Positions 37,492 to 48,676 of a DNA stretch of 64,000 bases are shown piece after piece. Positions within the stretch are counted from its first letter, which is position 1. Each line of letters opens with the position of its first letter. The stretch spans positions 5,108,395-5,172,394 of the forward strand of contig CM012953.1 of NCBI GenBank assembly GCA_000181795.3, in the 5' to 3' direction. The position numbers were made by a program, and so were the translations under genes. The notes under the pieces are model-generated. The model saw only the letters and a program-made list of their open reading frames with translations, had not been told where the DNA came from and ran no database searches. Source of the DNA: Trichinella spiralis. Its lineage: Eukaryota > Nematoda > Enoplea > Trichinellida > Trichinellidae.

Positions 37492-38307
37492 ATGGGGAAA
37501 AGAAGAAGGTTTTTAAATTTAAATTCTCCAAAATGATTGATTGCAATGCGTGAGCATAAATGTTATTGCATAATTTTTTAGGCGATCCGCTCGACTGGCT
37601 GAATCAAAGAATCAGCAGTTACCGTTACAGTCTGAAAATGATACGGATTCGTCTGAAGAATTGCATATCGGTAATGTTGTACTTCTATGCATGATCAAAA
37701 CCTTGAACCATCAGTTGATATTTTATAATACTTTTAGCAAACAAGGTTGACATTTATATTAATCCTTCAGCGTTTCGGAAAGAAAAACCCAGTGACAGAT
37801 TCATCCCTGTACCCCTGAAGAAGATTTTTTCAACGATTGAATCTCATCAGTACATTTGCAGTTTTTATAATTTTCTTCTTTTGCTTAGTGTGCAGTTTTG
37901 CAATTTTCATTCGAATAATATTTCAGTGAACAGCGAGATATGCATTTTATTATATTATGACAATAGTATTTCTGTTCTGTAATCGGATTCTCTTTTATAG
38001 GTTAGCCAGTTCTCAAAATCTCGAAGGACCTACTACAAGTAAAATGTGCTCTGCTCAATTGGAAGTAAGTATTGCATTAATTGGAAATGAATCGAGCTAT
38101 AATTGTTTGCATATTTTTTAGAAGCCAAATATTGAATGTTTGTTGAGAGATAAGCACATAAAACTTACAAAAGAATCCACTGAAATTTATCGAATGCAAG
38201 ATGATATATTTAACAGTATTGTGAATGATACGAAGAAATTCAAAAATATTCATTTGCAGAATTATTATAAAAGTGTTGAGAATGCGATAAAGAAAAAAAT
38301 TTTTTAA
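37492..38307 (+). CDS. Unrecognised basic 155-aa protein, five exons
   Basis: Exons 37492-37508, 37582-37670, 37738-37849, 38001-38064 and 38122-38307 all have GT-AG borders and joining phases, giving 155 aa ending at TAA. ATG 37492 sits two bases after TACAG, an acceptor-like sequence. The N-terminus MGKRRRRSARLAESKNQQ is strongly basic, like a nuclear or chromatin tail. A polar stretch with SENDTDSSEELH follows, then FRKEKPSDRFIPVPLKKIFS, and a helical, Lys-rich C-terminal half (NIECLLRDKHIKLTKESTEI through ENAIKKKIF). I do not recognise the family. The layout (basic tail, acidic/Ser patch, C-terminal helix) resembles small nuclear or kinetochore proteins, but that is only a resemblance. 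The 17-base first exon is the weakest part. Five consistent splices with a sensible open frame in a 27% GC background make a real gene more likely than not. Confidence 0.6.
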
Positions 38308-39830
38308 TGAATTTTGATCAACATGGCGAAAAGCATAATTGTTATTTTGAGAAGAAGCTACGTCACATAGCATGTTTTCAGTGAAAATTATCAGTTAATT
38401 AATTCTTAAAGATTTTTTTGTTTGATGCGGTTGTTTAACTGAAATTTAAAGAAATAACTTTTTCACACTATGCATTCGCAGGAAAATATTCGTTACTGGA
38501 GACTTGAAAATTGTAACATTATTTTGAAAAAATAAATTCCTATTCAAAATTGTCGTCATTACTGACCAGCATGTGAACACTTTGGAATAGCATGTTGCAA
38601 ACAGTTATGTAGCCTAAATTGTTCGAATACTTTTTGCACTTTTTCAATTATAAAAGATAATTCTACAAATTAGTATTTCATGTTATTCATTTTAAACATT
38701 CCAACATACAATAAGCTGTTGTTGTTGAATTGTGCAACTTTGAATAATGCCAGAGAAGATGTTCTGAATCACAGCAAAACGTAATGCTTTCAACCCAAGT
38801 TTTTATTTCTTAGTTCATTTTTGCAGTGTTCACGAAATCTTCAAAGCTGATGATCACTGAATATTCAAAAGCTTTGTATGCAAAAGTTGAATTATTAGTA
38901 AAAATTATTATTCAGCGTTTAATTTGTTTGAAAGCATCCATTTGTATTCCAATTTCAATGAAACCAGTTTTATCAAGACTGTTCCATTTTCAAATTTTCG
39001 CTCACTTCTGACAAACAGCTTGTATCGGTGTAAAATTGTGAAGCTCAATCTGAAATAATGGTATATTTGAAACTTAGCACTTCATACTATGATGAATTCT
39101 ACACGAGCAGTTGTTTCTAATTATGGGTGAGAAAAAAGTAATCATAGAATATGCTAATTTGATTTCTCTTTCACATTCACTGTTCACAGTTGTATGTCAT
39201 TTTTGTTCTCCTTTACCCTCATCCATTACTTTATATGATAATGTTTTCTAATTTTATAATAAGTTCAGAAAAATTGAGATAATTGAGCTATTATATTGGT
39301 GTTTCATTGAAAGGAAAATAATTTCCTGTTAAAACAGTATAAAGGCCTACAAGGTAGTTGCTGTTTGTATAATGAGTAGAAAAAAACTTTTACGTCAATT
39401 TGATTTCTACTATGACAGTAACATTTAACGTTTGTGAACTATATATACATATATATGCTAGATTATGTGAATGCAGTGTATTTTTAATTTAATTATTTTA
39501 TTAATATCTCTAATCATCGAAAATTCAAATTTTTTGCTTTAAAACAGACTATTAATCATATAAACAGCTTTTAAAAGTTCTTTTACTATTTTGTATAATA
39601 CACTTAGCATATATGTAGTTTCTGCATATGTACAGTGTGTGTATATATAAATATGAAGGTAAAATGTAATTCAGAAATTATTATATATTGCTGAAAAATA
39701 TTTTGTGTTGAACTTGAAAATCTCGTTTTGTAAGTGAACTGTACATATTTCTTCAACGCTGCATACAATTTTAGCGAAGTGTCAACAAGGCACGATATGT
39801 AAATTTATTTTTCAATCTAGAAGTTGATTT
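38308..39830. other. Intergenic AT-rich spacer
   Basis: No supported gene. A short open frame at 38826-39011 lacks splice context and has low-complexity composition. Confidence 0.5.
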
Positions 39831-40140
39831 AGATGGAGAGATAACAATATGAGTAGCTGTTCGAGCGTTCTCGGATATGAGTTTAATCGAACGTGCTTTG
39901 TGCCCCGTTTTGCGGTTCATATTTATAACCGCAGATTTGACCAAACGCCGGGTCTGTGAGTCAAACAAACCCAACAGATCAGTCAGTCAGTTATTATCAA
40001 TTTTGACACATGTCCCTTTATGGGTGTGGTGTCAGCGCTTCAGTGTCGGCCATTTGTTATGTTATTACCAATTTGTGATGATGCTGTTACCAGAGTCGTG
40101 ACAGCTATCTGACACAGACGCTGACATTTCAACCGATTAA
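39831..40140. promoter_or_regulatory. GC-richer island, candidate distal regulatory or promoter region
   Basis: About 300 bases clearly less AT-rich than the surroundings, with a TATTTATAA box-like sequence at 39920, a tandem AGTCAGTCAGT at 39981-39991 and several CpGs. Short open frames cross it on both strands, but none looks like a protein family. The next gene (POU-specific) starts 1 kb downstream on the plus strand, so this may be its promoter. Confidence 0.3.
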
Positions 40141-41162
40141 TGATTAGTTCCATTGTTCAGAATTTACAAAACCAACGATTTCAAATTACATCGGGTTATA
40201 GTTGTTTTGTGAAGATATTATTTGCATCATGGGGAGATAGGAATATTTTATTAGATGGCGCCAAGGAAAGATTTCTCAACTTATATAATTTTCAAAATAC
40301 CCAACTGTTTGCTGCTGCATGACAACTTACATGCCTTATTTAACCTTTGTACAAAAAGAAACATATGATATATTTATCCGTGCAATTCATCAAATGAAGC
40401 ACATGTAGCATTTAACTTTCATTTATATGCAATATGCGATTGTGAATGTATTATGCAATGTGCAATGTATTTTATTTTATTACATGAAACAACTTTCCTG
40501 AAACAGTATTGAAACAAGAATTACTTGGATAATCACAGCAACCGCAAAGTTATTATAGTATATCATTCAACAAACTTCTTATGAATTGGAAATACACTGA
40601 ACAAATTGTCATTCGTACTTGAATAATCAGTACAAGCTTTGAAGCACATGTCTTGGCAATAAATATAAAACAAATGTGCAACATACAATCTGATATTTTA
40701 TTTTTTCTTAAAAAGCTTTGTTGTTTGCTAATTACGCATTCCTTAGAATATTCTTTTACGACGAAATAGTTTTTTCTTCATTGTACAATCCAGAATTGTC
40801 GCAAAGTTGATGAATTTTAATTATTTTAAATAATTTGTTCATTAATGCGTGTTATTTATATGGATTTTTTTACTATCAAGTCAATTAATCATCAATAGAT
40901 CATTTTCTTGATAAATTCACAAAATTTTTACGACATAGGACAAGAAAGGCAGACTCAAACGCTCTCCTACTCGAAGGAGATTTTTCTGATCAATGAACAA
41001 ATCAAATGATCTTAATTTTGTATTTTTTTCTATTAATTAAGGTATATAAATTTATGCTTCATCTAGGAATTAATTTGCTTCTGATATTTCACATCTCTTG
41101 TTAATACAAAAAGATAACCACCCTTTATACTTACAGTAATCAAGTTAAATGGTAAATTTAGA
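40141..41162. other. Upstream region of the POU-specific gene
   Basis: AT-rich sequence. A short inverted repeat CTCC-TACTCGAA-GGAG lies at 40966-40981. AAATTTAG at 41154-41161 is an acceptor-like site one base before the ATG, a possible spliced-leader addition site. Confidence 0.4.
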
Positions 41163-42200
41163 ATGCATGGCACAGTAAAGTCAAGCGAATTATTGCCAAC
41201 TGCCGACGATGAAAAACGACGTCGTGAAAAATTTATTGAAGATTTAGCTAGGCGCTTTAAAAAGGCAAGAATCAAGGAAGGTAAGTTCTTACATTTTGTT
41301 TTTCTTTAAATTTTAAATTTATTTATAGGAATTAGTCATGATTCGATGACCGCTATTTTAAAGCAGATAAGTGGCAAAACTATTTCTTCGACAACTATAT
41401 CTCGTTTCGAATCGCTCAACTTAAGCTTTAAAGATTCCTTACAAATAGCCCCTATTTTGCACAAATGGTTAACCATTGTGGAAGCAGAGTCTTCTGCTGA
41501 GACAAATCATGATACACGGGTAAAAATACATAACATTAAATATATACATTTAATTCTTTTATGTTTTTATTCAATTCAGAAAACTTATTAAAATTAAATT
41601 CAAAGAAACTTAATTAACAGCTTTTCTGAAAAAAATATTCTGATTTTTCCCTATCAGTGCAGATTCGACTGTATATATATAATTTTCGAAATTTTGTTAA
41701 TTTTTCAAATAATAAATTGAATATCAGACGCCAATTGAAATCCAATGGAACTGCCCGTTTGCTGGTAATATATACATAAGTTTCAGGAAGTTGATACAGA
41801 GGAAAATGACAATGAATGGAACAGTGGTCATTTTGGTGATGCAATATTGACCGAAGAGGTCGTGAGCGATATGTTTGGCCTTGGGTGGAATCCAACAAGA
41901 TGGAACTGTTTCTGGCGTCCAATTGGGGGGAACCAAGCGAACAGCACAACATCCGATCATGAAGATCACAAACCCTCGAAGCCGACACCAACGCATTGGA
42001 ATTCCAATGCCTGGCTGAAACCAACTGCTGGATCGACAACTGTGGATCGATTTTTCCACAACTCATCTCGTCAAACTGAGCATGCCAAAAATGAAAACAG
42101 CACTGCCAACAGTAGTAGCAGTAATAATAATAATAACAATACAGAAACTGAAACTGCTAGCAACACATTATTACCCCAGACTGGATTATTTAAATCGTGA
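41163..42200 (+). CDS. POU-specific-domain protein without a recognisable homeodomain
   Basis: Exons 41163-41280, 41329-41519 and 41787-42200 give 240 aa. Residues about 22-97 form a POU-specific domain: FIEDLARRFKKARIKEGISH, MTAILKQISGKTISSTTISR, FESLNLSFKDSLQIAPILHK, WL, matching FAKxFKQRRIKLGxTQADVG..SQTTICRFEALQLSFKN..KLKPLLxKWL of class POU factors. Of the four residues that read DNA bases in Oct-1, Thr45 and Arg49 are kept (STTISRFE), but Gln27 and Gln44 are His and Ser. No POU homeodomain follows; the third exon is acidic, Trp-rich, then Ser/Asn-rich. At most, EEVVSDMFGLGWNPTRWNCF could be a heavily eroded helix 2-3 (compare EEVVRVWFCNRR). A presumed nuclear protein whose DNA binding is uncertain. 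An alternative acceptor at 41727 gives a different short C-terminus. Confidence 0.82.
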
Positions 42201-42407
42201 GAATCAAAAAAAATTTTACACTGTATTCAAATTTTAATTTTTTTATTAAGATAAGAAACCTAAGCAGCAATATCTGCATTTCAAATTGAAAATGCACCAC
42301 ACATCAATGTGTTCAAAACAATTTCGATGAGCAATATCATCTCAATGAACAAAACAAAAAATAATAATAATAAATAAATACACTTTTAAACTTGGTTATT
42401 AATTATT
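42201..42407. other. Tail-to-tail junction of two convergent genes
   Basis: Only 207 bases separate the plus-strand POU-specific stop from the minus-strand WDR3 stop. Candidate polyadenylation signals for both lie inside: AATAAATAAA around 42370 for plus, and TTTATT around 42240 read on minus. The two 3' UTRs probably overlap. Confidence 0.5.
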
Positions 42408-45400
42408 CTACATGCCAATTCGAGCAGCGCTTTTCAATTTTTTCTTCTTTTTCATCTTTTCCTGTTGTTCATATTTTTCTCGAGCTTCTGAAAATACTGA
42501 AACAGCATTTCGTTCTTGAAACTCTTTTTCCAACAACTTCAAAGCTGCTAAATTCGTACCAATCACATCCTAAATTCGTAACAGTGTGATGCAGAAATAT
42601 ACATATATGTATACATATATATATATATGTATATATATTGGGGGAAATAAGCGAATTGAAAAATTCCACAACCTACCCTTGTTGCATTCAACTTTTCAGA
42701 GCAAAGTTTCCCGAACCGTTCTAAACATTTTACCGCTTCATCGCATCCAATCAACTGATACTGATGAACTCTATGAATTTAAAAAGAATAAAAAAATTCA
42801 AACTTATGAATAAAAATTATAACAATTACCTAACAATGAACATGCCACATCGAATAGCAGTTTCCACTTCATAACCATTTTCCACTGCAAGGCTGATCAT
42901 TTGTAACATATCCACTGCGTAAGAAAATGGTAACATTATCAAGCTTTTTTCCAGGTCACTTAAAACAAAGTAAATTATTTAAAAATATAAATATATTAAT
43001 TTTTAACAAACCTGGATGATACACGACCTATAACATCAATAAGATACCGCTCCACTTGAGAAGTTCCTGAAGCTTCCAACAACGGATGTGGAGTTTTCTA
43101 TATGAAATAAATGCAATTATTTTAAAAATTGAAAACAAACTTTAGGAAATTTAAATTTTATCGTGTAGTTTTTATTATAATTTAAACAATATTAAGAAAT
43201 AATAAACTGAACATTTCTGAAAATAATTGAACAACTTACATCACCACGTTCGCGTTTCAAAGCTACTTCCCTACATGCTTCCAACGCTTCTATTATACTG
43301 TCAGCGCTTTGAACGGTACTGATAGTTCGTTTTGCCGCAAGAGCACTTTCTCCACGCACTTCGCCAGGCACCTTCATACGAACAATTAATAATAATAATA
43401 AATATCTTTTTTATTACAAAAAGAATCATTTCAACAAATATACATATATATACTAACCACGTCATCCACATTTTCTAAAGCTTTAACTTCGTCCAATTCA
43501 CGTTCCTAAATGAAACGATAAATAAATTCAAAAATTTTAAAAATAATCATGAATTCAAAATAGAAAGTAGTCGTCACTAAACTAATTCTTCTTCTTCTTG
43601 AAGAACGAGAATTTCTCTAGTTTTCTGCCATATACGGATTGAAAAATCACAAGATCCAGAAATAAGAAAACAGCCAGAACTGCTCAAATCCATTGCCCAA
43701 ATTTCAGAAAGATGACTCTACAATAGGATAAATTATTTTAAAAAAAACAATTCACACAACATTAAAAGTAAAAATATACGTTACACAAATAAAATTGATT
43801 TTATTTTTGAATAAATTAAAATATGCTTTTACATTTTTTTTTTCATTTTTTCAATAATGTACATTTCAAACAACTCACATCTAAAGTGCATATTTTCAAA
43901 AATTTATCCGCACACCATTGCTTGATTTTGCCATCTTTTCCAGCGGAAAAAAACAAATGCGTTTTTGGAATAAATTGAACACATGTGACACTATGAAATT
44001 TAACGAAAACAAATAATAATAATGATAATAATAAAATATAGTAAAGTGATTTGAATACCATTCGTCGTGAGCAAAAAGTGATTTGTGACAGTCCCCGAAA
44101 TCCATACCCCATATCTTGATACTCTTGTCCGCTGAACCGGAAATCAACAACGAACTGTCATCGCTTATATCAGTGCAAACAACTGAAAGCGAATGCCCAT
44201 AAAGAGAGAGGAAAAACTATAATAAAACAATATATAAAAAATAACAATCATGCTAACAGGCGAATTATACCTTGAATGTATCCAAGAAAAATATTTTGAT
44301 CGTATTGTCCAATAAGGCAACGGCGAGAAATTTCTTATTTTTACTCAACGACAAAGTCAGTGCACTTTCATCCAGTTTCAAAGTGCGCGTATGTTCCAAG
44401 CAAAAATCTACCGTACTGTAATAAATGAAATTTCAAAAATAAAATCAAGGTTCTAAATTTGCTGCCGCCTACTCTGAATCGCTGACCATTTGCAGACGCC
44501 AAAATTTGACAGTGCGATCTGTGCTGCACGTTGCAAAGTTCAACTGTGCAAAAGAGAACATTATTTTTTTTAATAAAAAATAATTTTTTTCAAAATTAAA
44601 CACCACTTACCTCGTCGGTCGTCAGTATTATTGCTCTAACTTCAGATTCGTGCGCTTCAATAGTTTGCAATTGCTTGCCACTAGCAATATGCAACAGCAA
44701 CAACTCCCCTTTCTAATAAATTTCAAATTGAAATCAATTAACCAAATTGAAACTAATCAAAAGTTCACAAATTATCTTAAATAAGCATGAAACAAACAAA
44801 TTACATCAGTTCCAATCACGCAGTGCTGATCGCCGACTATGAACGCAGCACAGAGAACATCTTGCACCGCCACTGTGTTGACACAATCCATTTGCTCAGT
44901 ACTCCAAAGCTTCAAACTGTCGCCAGCACCACTGAGAAAAAATTGGCTGTCGCTTGAAAATTTCAAAACGCGTAAATCTTTGCGGTGCCCTTCAACAAAA
45001 CTACGATCCCTTTTTATGCACTGAAATTTACCGCTCTCCTTCATGTATAAAATCCACTCTTCAAATCTATTATCATTCAGCAAAATTAACATCTGAAAAA
45101 TATACAAATAATTCAAAAAATATTTTTTTAATATTAAAACATGCACTACTGCTTACTTTCTGGTTTTTGTGGTACTGCGGACCACAGTTCAAATATTTCA
45201 CCTTTGCTGAAGCCTTCAACTGTCCAACGAACACATACCGTGCGCTAATATCATCCATTTGCTCCACGCTCGCAGATCTGGAAATAAGCAACTTCAAGTA
45301 TTAGCTTGAATTTAAAATAAAATTCAAAAAATACTGTCTCTTTGAACGGCTTTTCTCTTTTTCAATTCGCAATGTTGATTCACCTCCACTGAGCACTTTG

Positions 45401-47150
45401 AATACGTCAACATAGCCGCCAGTTCCCTGTGAAAAGTTATCATATGCAAAAAATTAACAAACATAAAAACATCAATTTACTGAACAAATCAAAATGCTCT
45501 CATTTTGATCAATTTCCAAATTTGTTATACGACCTTTGGTATGACGAAAAATTGACCCAAGCTTTTGACATTTCATATATGGCTGAAATATTTCGTTCCA
45601 TTATTTCATCTTCTTTCTGAATTTACCGATTTTAAAAATTTCCTACATTGTATTCAATCTGATCGAATGAATTATCATCATTGGAAGCTTTCCCACGTTT
45701 TTCATTACTTGCTTCGAACGACTAAAATTTAATTCAAATCACATTCACCAATAAACAATTGCAAAACTTTTAACCAATCAACAAACGTGCTATTAAATAT
45801 CCAACACTAAGTTTGAAATATATCACTTACAAATCAATAGCTCATAAAATAAATTTTTCTCATTGAACAAATTTATTAGCATAAAAACTCTACTTGGGGT
45901 GGGCCCAAAAACCATTCTAAACTGTAGATCAGTAATTCGTTCTCAGAAGATCCAACAATTAGTTCCGAATCGTTCTTCAAGCAAACAAAGCTCCACACCT
46001 ACAAAAGAAATCGTCGAATATTCACAAAATTTAAGAAAAACCAAAAAATCTGCATGCACCAAATGCAAAGATGCTTTTGTAAAGCATAGGTTTATTTTAA
46101 TTTAAAAATTATTTTAAAAATAAATACTTTTATTACTCATATCACCATTATTACTTTACAAAAACACAAAAATTAACCATAAAGACATAATCATATCATA
46201 ATCACAATTTTGAATTTAGTTCAATTTCTAACATAGTTGCAGTGGAACAACTTCACTTTATAAACATGAAGAAGACAAGAAAATTATGCACTGATCTTTC
46301 TTACAAATGTAAATTAAAAAAGTTATTCACCGAAGTGCGAGTATCTGCTATTGTGTGAAAGCAATGCTGGCATTTTAAATCCCAGAATTTGACAAGTCCA
46401 TCTTTGGAACTAAACTTGGAAAATTTTCTTTAAAAGACTTACAATAAATATATGAGCATACATTTACCTTGTGATTAATACATCTCTCGTGCTTACAAAA
46501 TAGCACTTTGTGATTGGTGCTCGATGTCCGCGAAGACGGAACAAGCCCGCTTCATTTACAATATCCCAAACAATGACAACACCATCCTTCAAAAGAAATA
46601 CATGTTATCCACAGCATCACTACAAACTGCTGCTGGATTCAATCAAATCAGTACAAATTATTTTTCTACGCATCAATGTAACTTAAAAAAACCATTACCT
46701 GGCCTCCAGATGCTAGTGAAAGTCCATCTACAGAAAAAGAAAGACAAGTCACTGCTGAACGATGACCAGAAAAGGTGACTTTTAATAACACTTCTTCTTC
46801 ATCATTATCTTCTTCTACTTCTTGGTCACAATCTATTACATTTATGACGCCATCACTGCAACCAATGGCAATTATATTTTTCGCAGGACTTTTTGCTAAT
46901 ATTTTAACTTCACTTTTGGCATGAAATAAAACTCTCTAAATTGACAAACAATCTGTAAAATTAAAGCTGAAACGAAAACTTCATAACTTCATGCCTTTTC
47001 ATAAGTTTTTAGATTCCACAAAAGAACGTCTTGACATGCTCCAACACAACAATGATCGGCATCCACGTAAATAATCGAAGATGATGGTGAAGCAACGACA
47101 TTGCACACTCCGGATAAAACATATTTCAAAAATTGCTTGGTCAAACTCAT
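42408..47150 (-). CDS. WDR3: WDR3/UTP12, small-subunit processome WD40 protein
   Basis: UTP12 belongs to the UTP-B part of the nucleolar SSU processome that processes 18S pre-rRNA. Twenty-two exons (minus): 47150-46995, 46935-46699, 46586-46468, 46409-46331, 45998-45894, 45721-45647, 45582-45481, 45426-45335, 45277-45157, 45092-44805, 44712-44611, 44543-44473, 44415-44271, 44216-44059, 43990-43879, 43717-43583, 43505-43458, 43371-43240, 43097-43012, 42958-42830, 42770-42677, 42569-42408. All phases join to give 915 aa; human WDR3 is 943. The start [15 protein letters not shown] matches human MGLTKQYLRYVASAV. WD repeats include [20 protein letters not shown] and [11 protein letters not shown]. 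The C-terminal Utp12 domain has [14 protein letters not shown] and [20 protein letters not shown], then a Lys-rich tail. Intron 1 begins GC (AAAAG|GCATGA), forced because a stop follows at once. Confidence 0.96.
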
Positions 47151-48280
47151 TATCCACTACCTCACGTCCAATTTTCTTCACTCTACAGATAAAAATGCAC
47201 ATTTGCATATTCAAAAATGTAAGTTAGCAATCATCTTAAAAAATTAAGCTTATTTACTTTAATTACCTATTTAATTTAATTACCTTTCTAATAAATATAA
47301 TCATTCACAATGGAAATCCAGTTACATAACCCGACAGATTTTATCGTCATAGTTGATAAAATAATTGATCTTGCATTTAAAAAAATTAAAGGACAGCTCC
47401 ATTATTCAACGCATTAATGAAATTTCATTGACTGAAAATTTCATTTAAAATGTATTCTTATCTAATTAAATATCTTAATCCAGTCTGAGAATTAGCAAAC
47501 TGTAAATAAAAACTGCCAAACACGAATTACAAACTACAACTGGTACAGTAATTAATAAAATGTAAGTTTAATCATAAATACAGTATGTGAAACGAATTAA
47601 GAATTAAAATTACTTATTTTTGGCATATTTTACTGAATTCTTTGCATTAAAATAGTTATCTTGCATAAATTTCATTTCATAATTCAAGTAACTAATTATG
47701 TTAATTAAAGTTTAGACTGGATAAAATTCTGGTATCGTCAGCCGTTAGTAAATCACTGATAAGCTTAACTGAATCGAAAATAACATAAATTGAAGCTTAA
47801 AATTTAATTTGAATTTAATAATAAGATTTTATAGCATTTGCGCCTAATATGTTACGCTGTTATGATCTGGTGAGTTTCATATCGTATAAATATATTGACA
47901 ATAAAAGTGAATGAAAATTACTTTTAACATTTTTTTTCTTGTGTTCTTTATTAAAAACCTTTAATAAAATATATATATTTATTTAAGTTTCAGCAGTTAG
48001 CAAACAAAACAAAAATTAAATGGCACTAGGAATTCAATGAATATTAATTTTATTTGCAAATGAATTTAAAAATAAACTCTGTAACTGAAAACTTTTACAG
48101 TCATTACTTAACAACAAACAGCTATATTTCTGTTTCTAAGGTTTATTTTTTAAGTGGATACAATGCAATAAATAATCCAGTTAGTCTTTATTAAAGTCAA
48201 CTAAGTGTTTGACAGATAGCCGTGAACTTTCTCAGCTAGCTGCTATTTTATTCAAAATGCCCAAGCACCATAGAATTTGA
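47151..48280. other. WDR3 upstream region and AT-rich spacer
   Basis: An acceptor-like TATCTGTAG lies 34 bases upstream of the WDR3 ATG (minus strand). Otherwise the sequence is AT-rich with no recognised gene. Confidence 0.45.
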
Positions 48281-48676
48281 TGGAATGTTTGCTGTCTCAT
48301 TCAAGAGGACACGTCCTTTCTTCACCTTCAACATGAGTGGCGACACGATGTCGACCTGGTTTCAAGACCGTCAATTCTTCTTCAGGAAACACAAACATTA
48401 CAGTTTATCACTGACAGCTTTTACGAACTTGGCTTAACATTTTTTTTCCATTTCCCTATAATCATATTACAATACTTCATTTTCATTATGTTCTATAAAC
48501 GCAAATTTAGGAGAAGAAACCTAAAAATGCGAAATCCGCATATCAGCTATTCGCTAAAAGATTCGATATTCAATTCTATAAATATCCTACTGACATGTTG
48601 TTTTGCAAGTTGCAATTTTATTTTAATAAGAAACATATGTAACTGCAATATATGTTTTGATTTCATGTTACCTTAG
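48281..48676 (+). other. Orphan open frame of 132 codons, status unknown
   Basis: The frame is open from 48281 to the TAG at 48674-48676, with the first ATG only at 48488. The upstream part is polar (EDTSFLHLQHEWRHDVDLVS). The downstream part has a hydrophobic run (LTFFFHFPIIILQYFIFIMF) followed by a basic segment (YKRKFRRRN), as in a membrane protein fragment. There is no good acceptor or donor context and no family I recognise. It is less AT-rich than its flanks over 48220-48430. It could be a decayed 7TM gene piece or a chance frame. Confidence 0.25.

Noticed and set aside
39771-40322. Several 60-75 codon frames on both strands
   Set aside because: They overlap each other in a GC-richer patch, where stops are rarer; none has splice signals or a recognisable protein pattern.
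41520-41786. A 37-base mini-exon (41728-41764) followed by a 22-base intron in the POU-specific gene
   Set aside because: The 22-base intron is too short to be plausible, and joining the mini-exon to the last exon gives an immediate stop.
45885-45910. GGGGTGGGCCC, thought at first to be a third copy of the 19.8-kb G-rich repeat
   Set aside because: It is coding sequence of WDR3 exon 5 (FLGPPQ on the minus strand) and lacks the flanking AACAAT.
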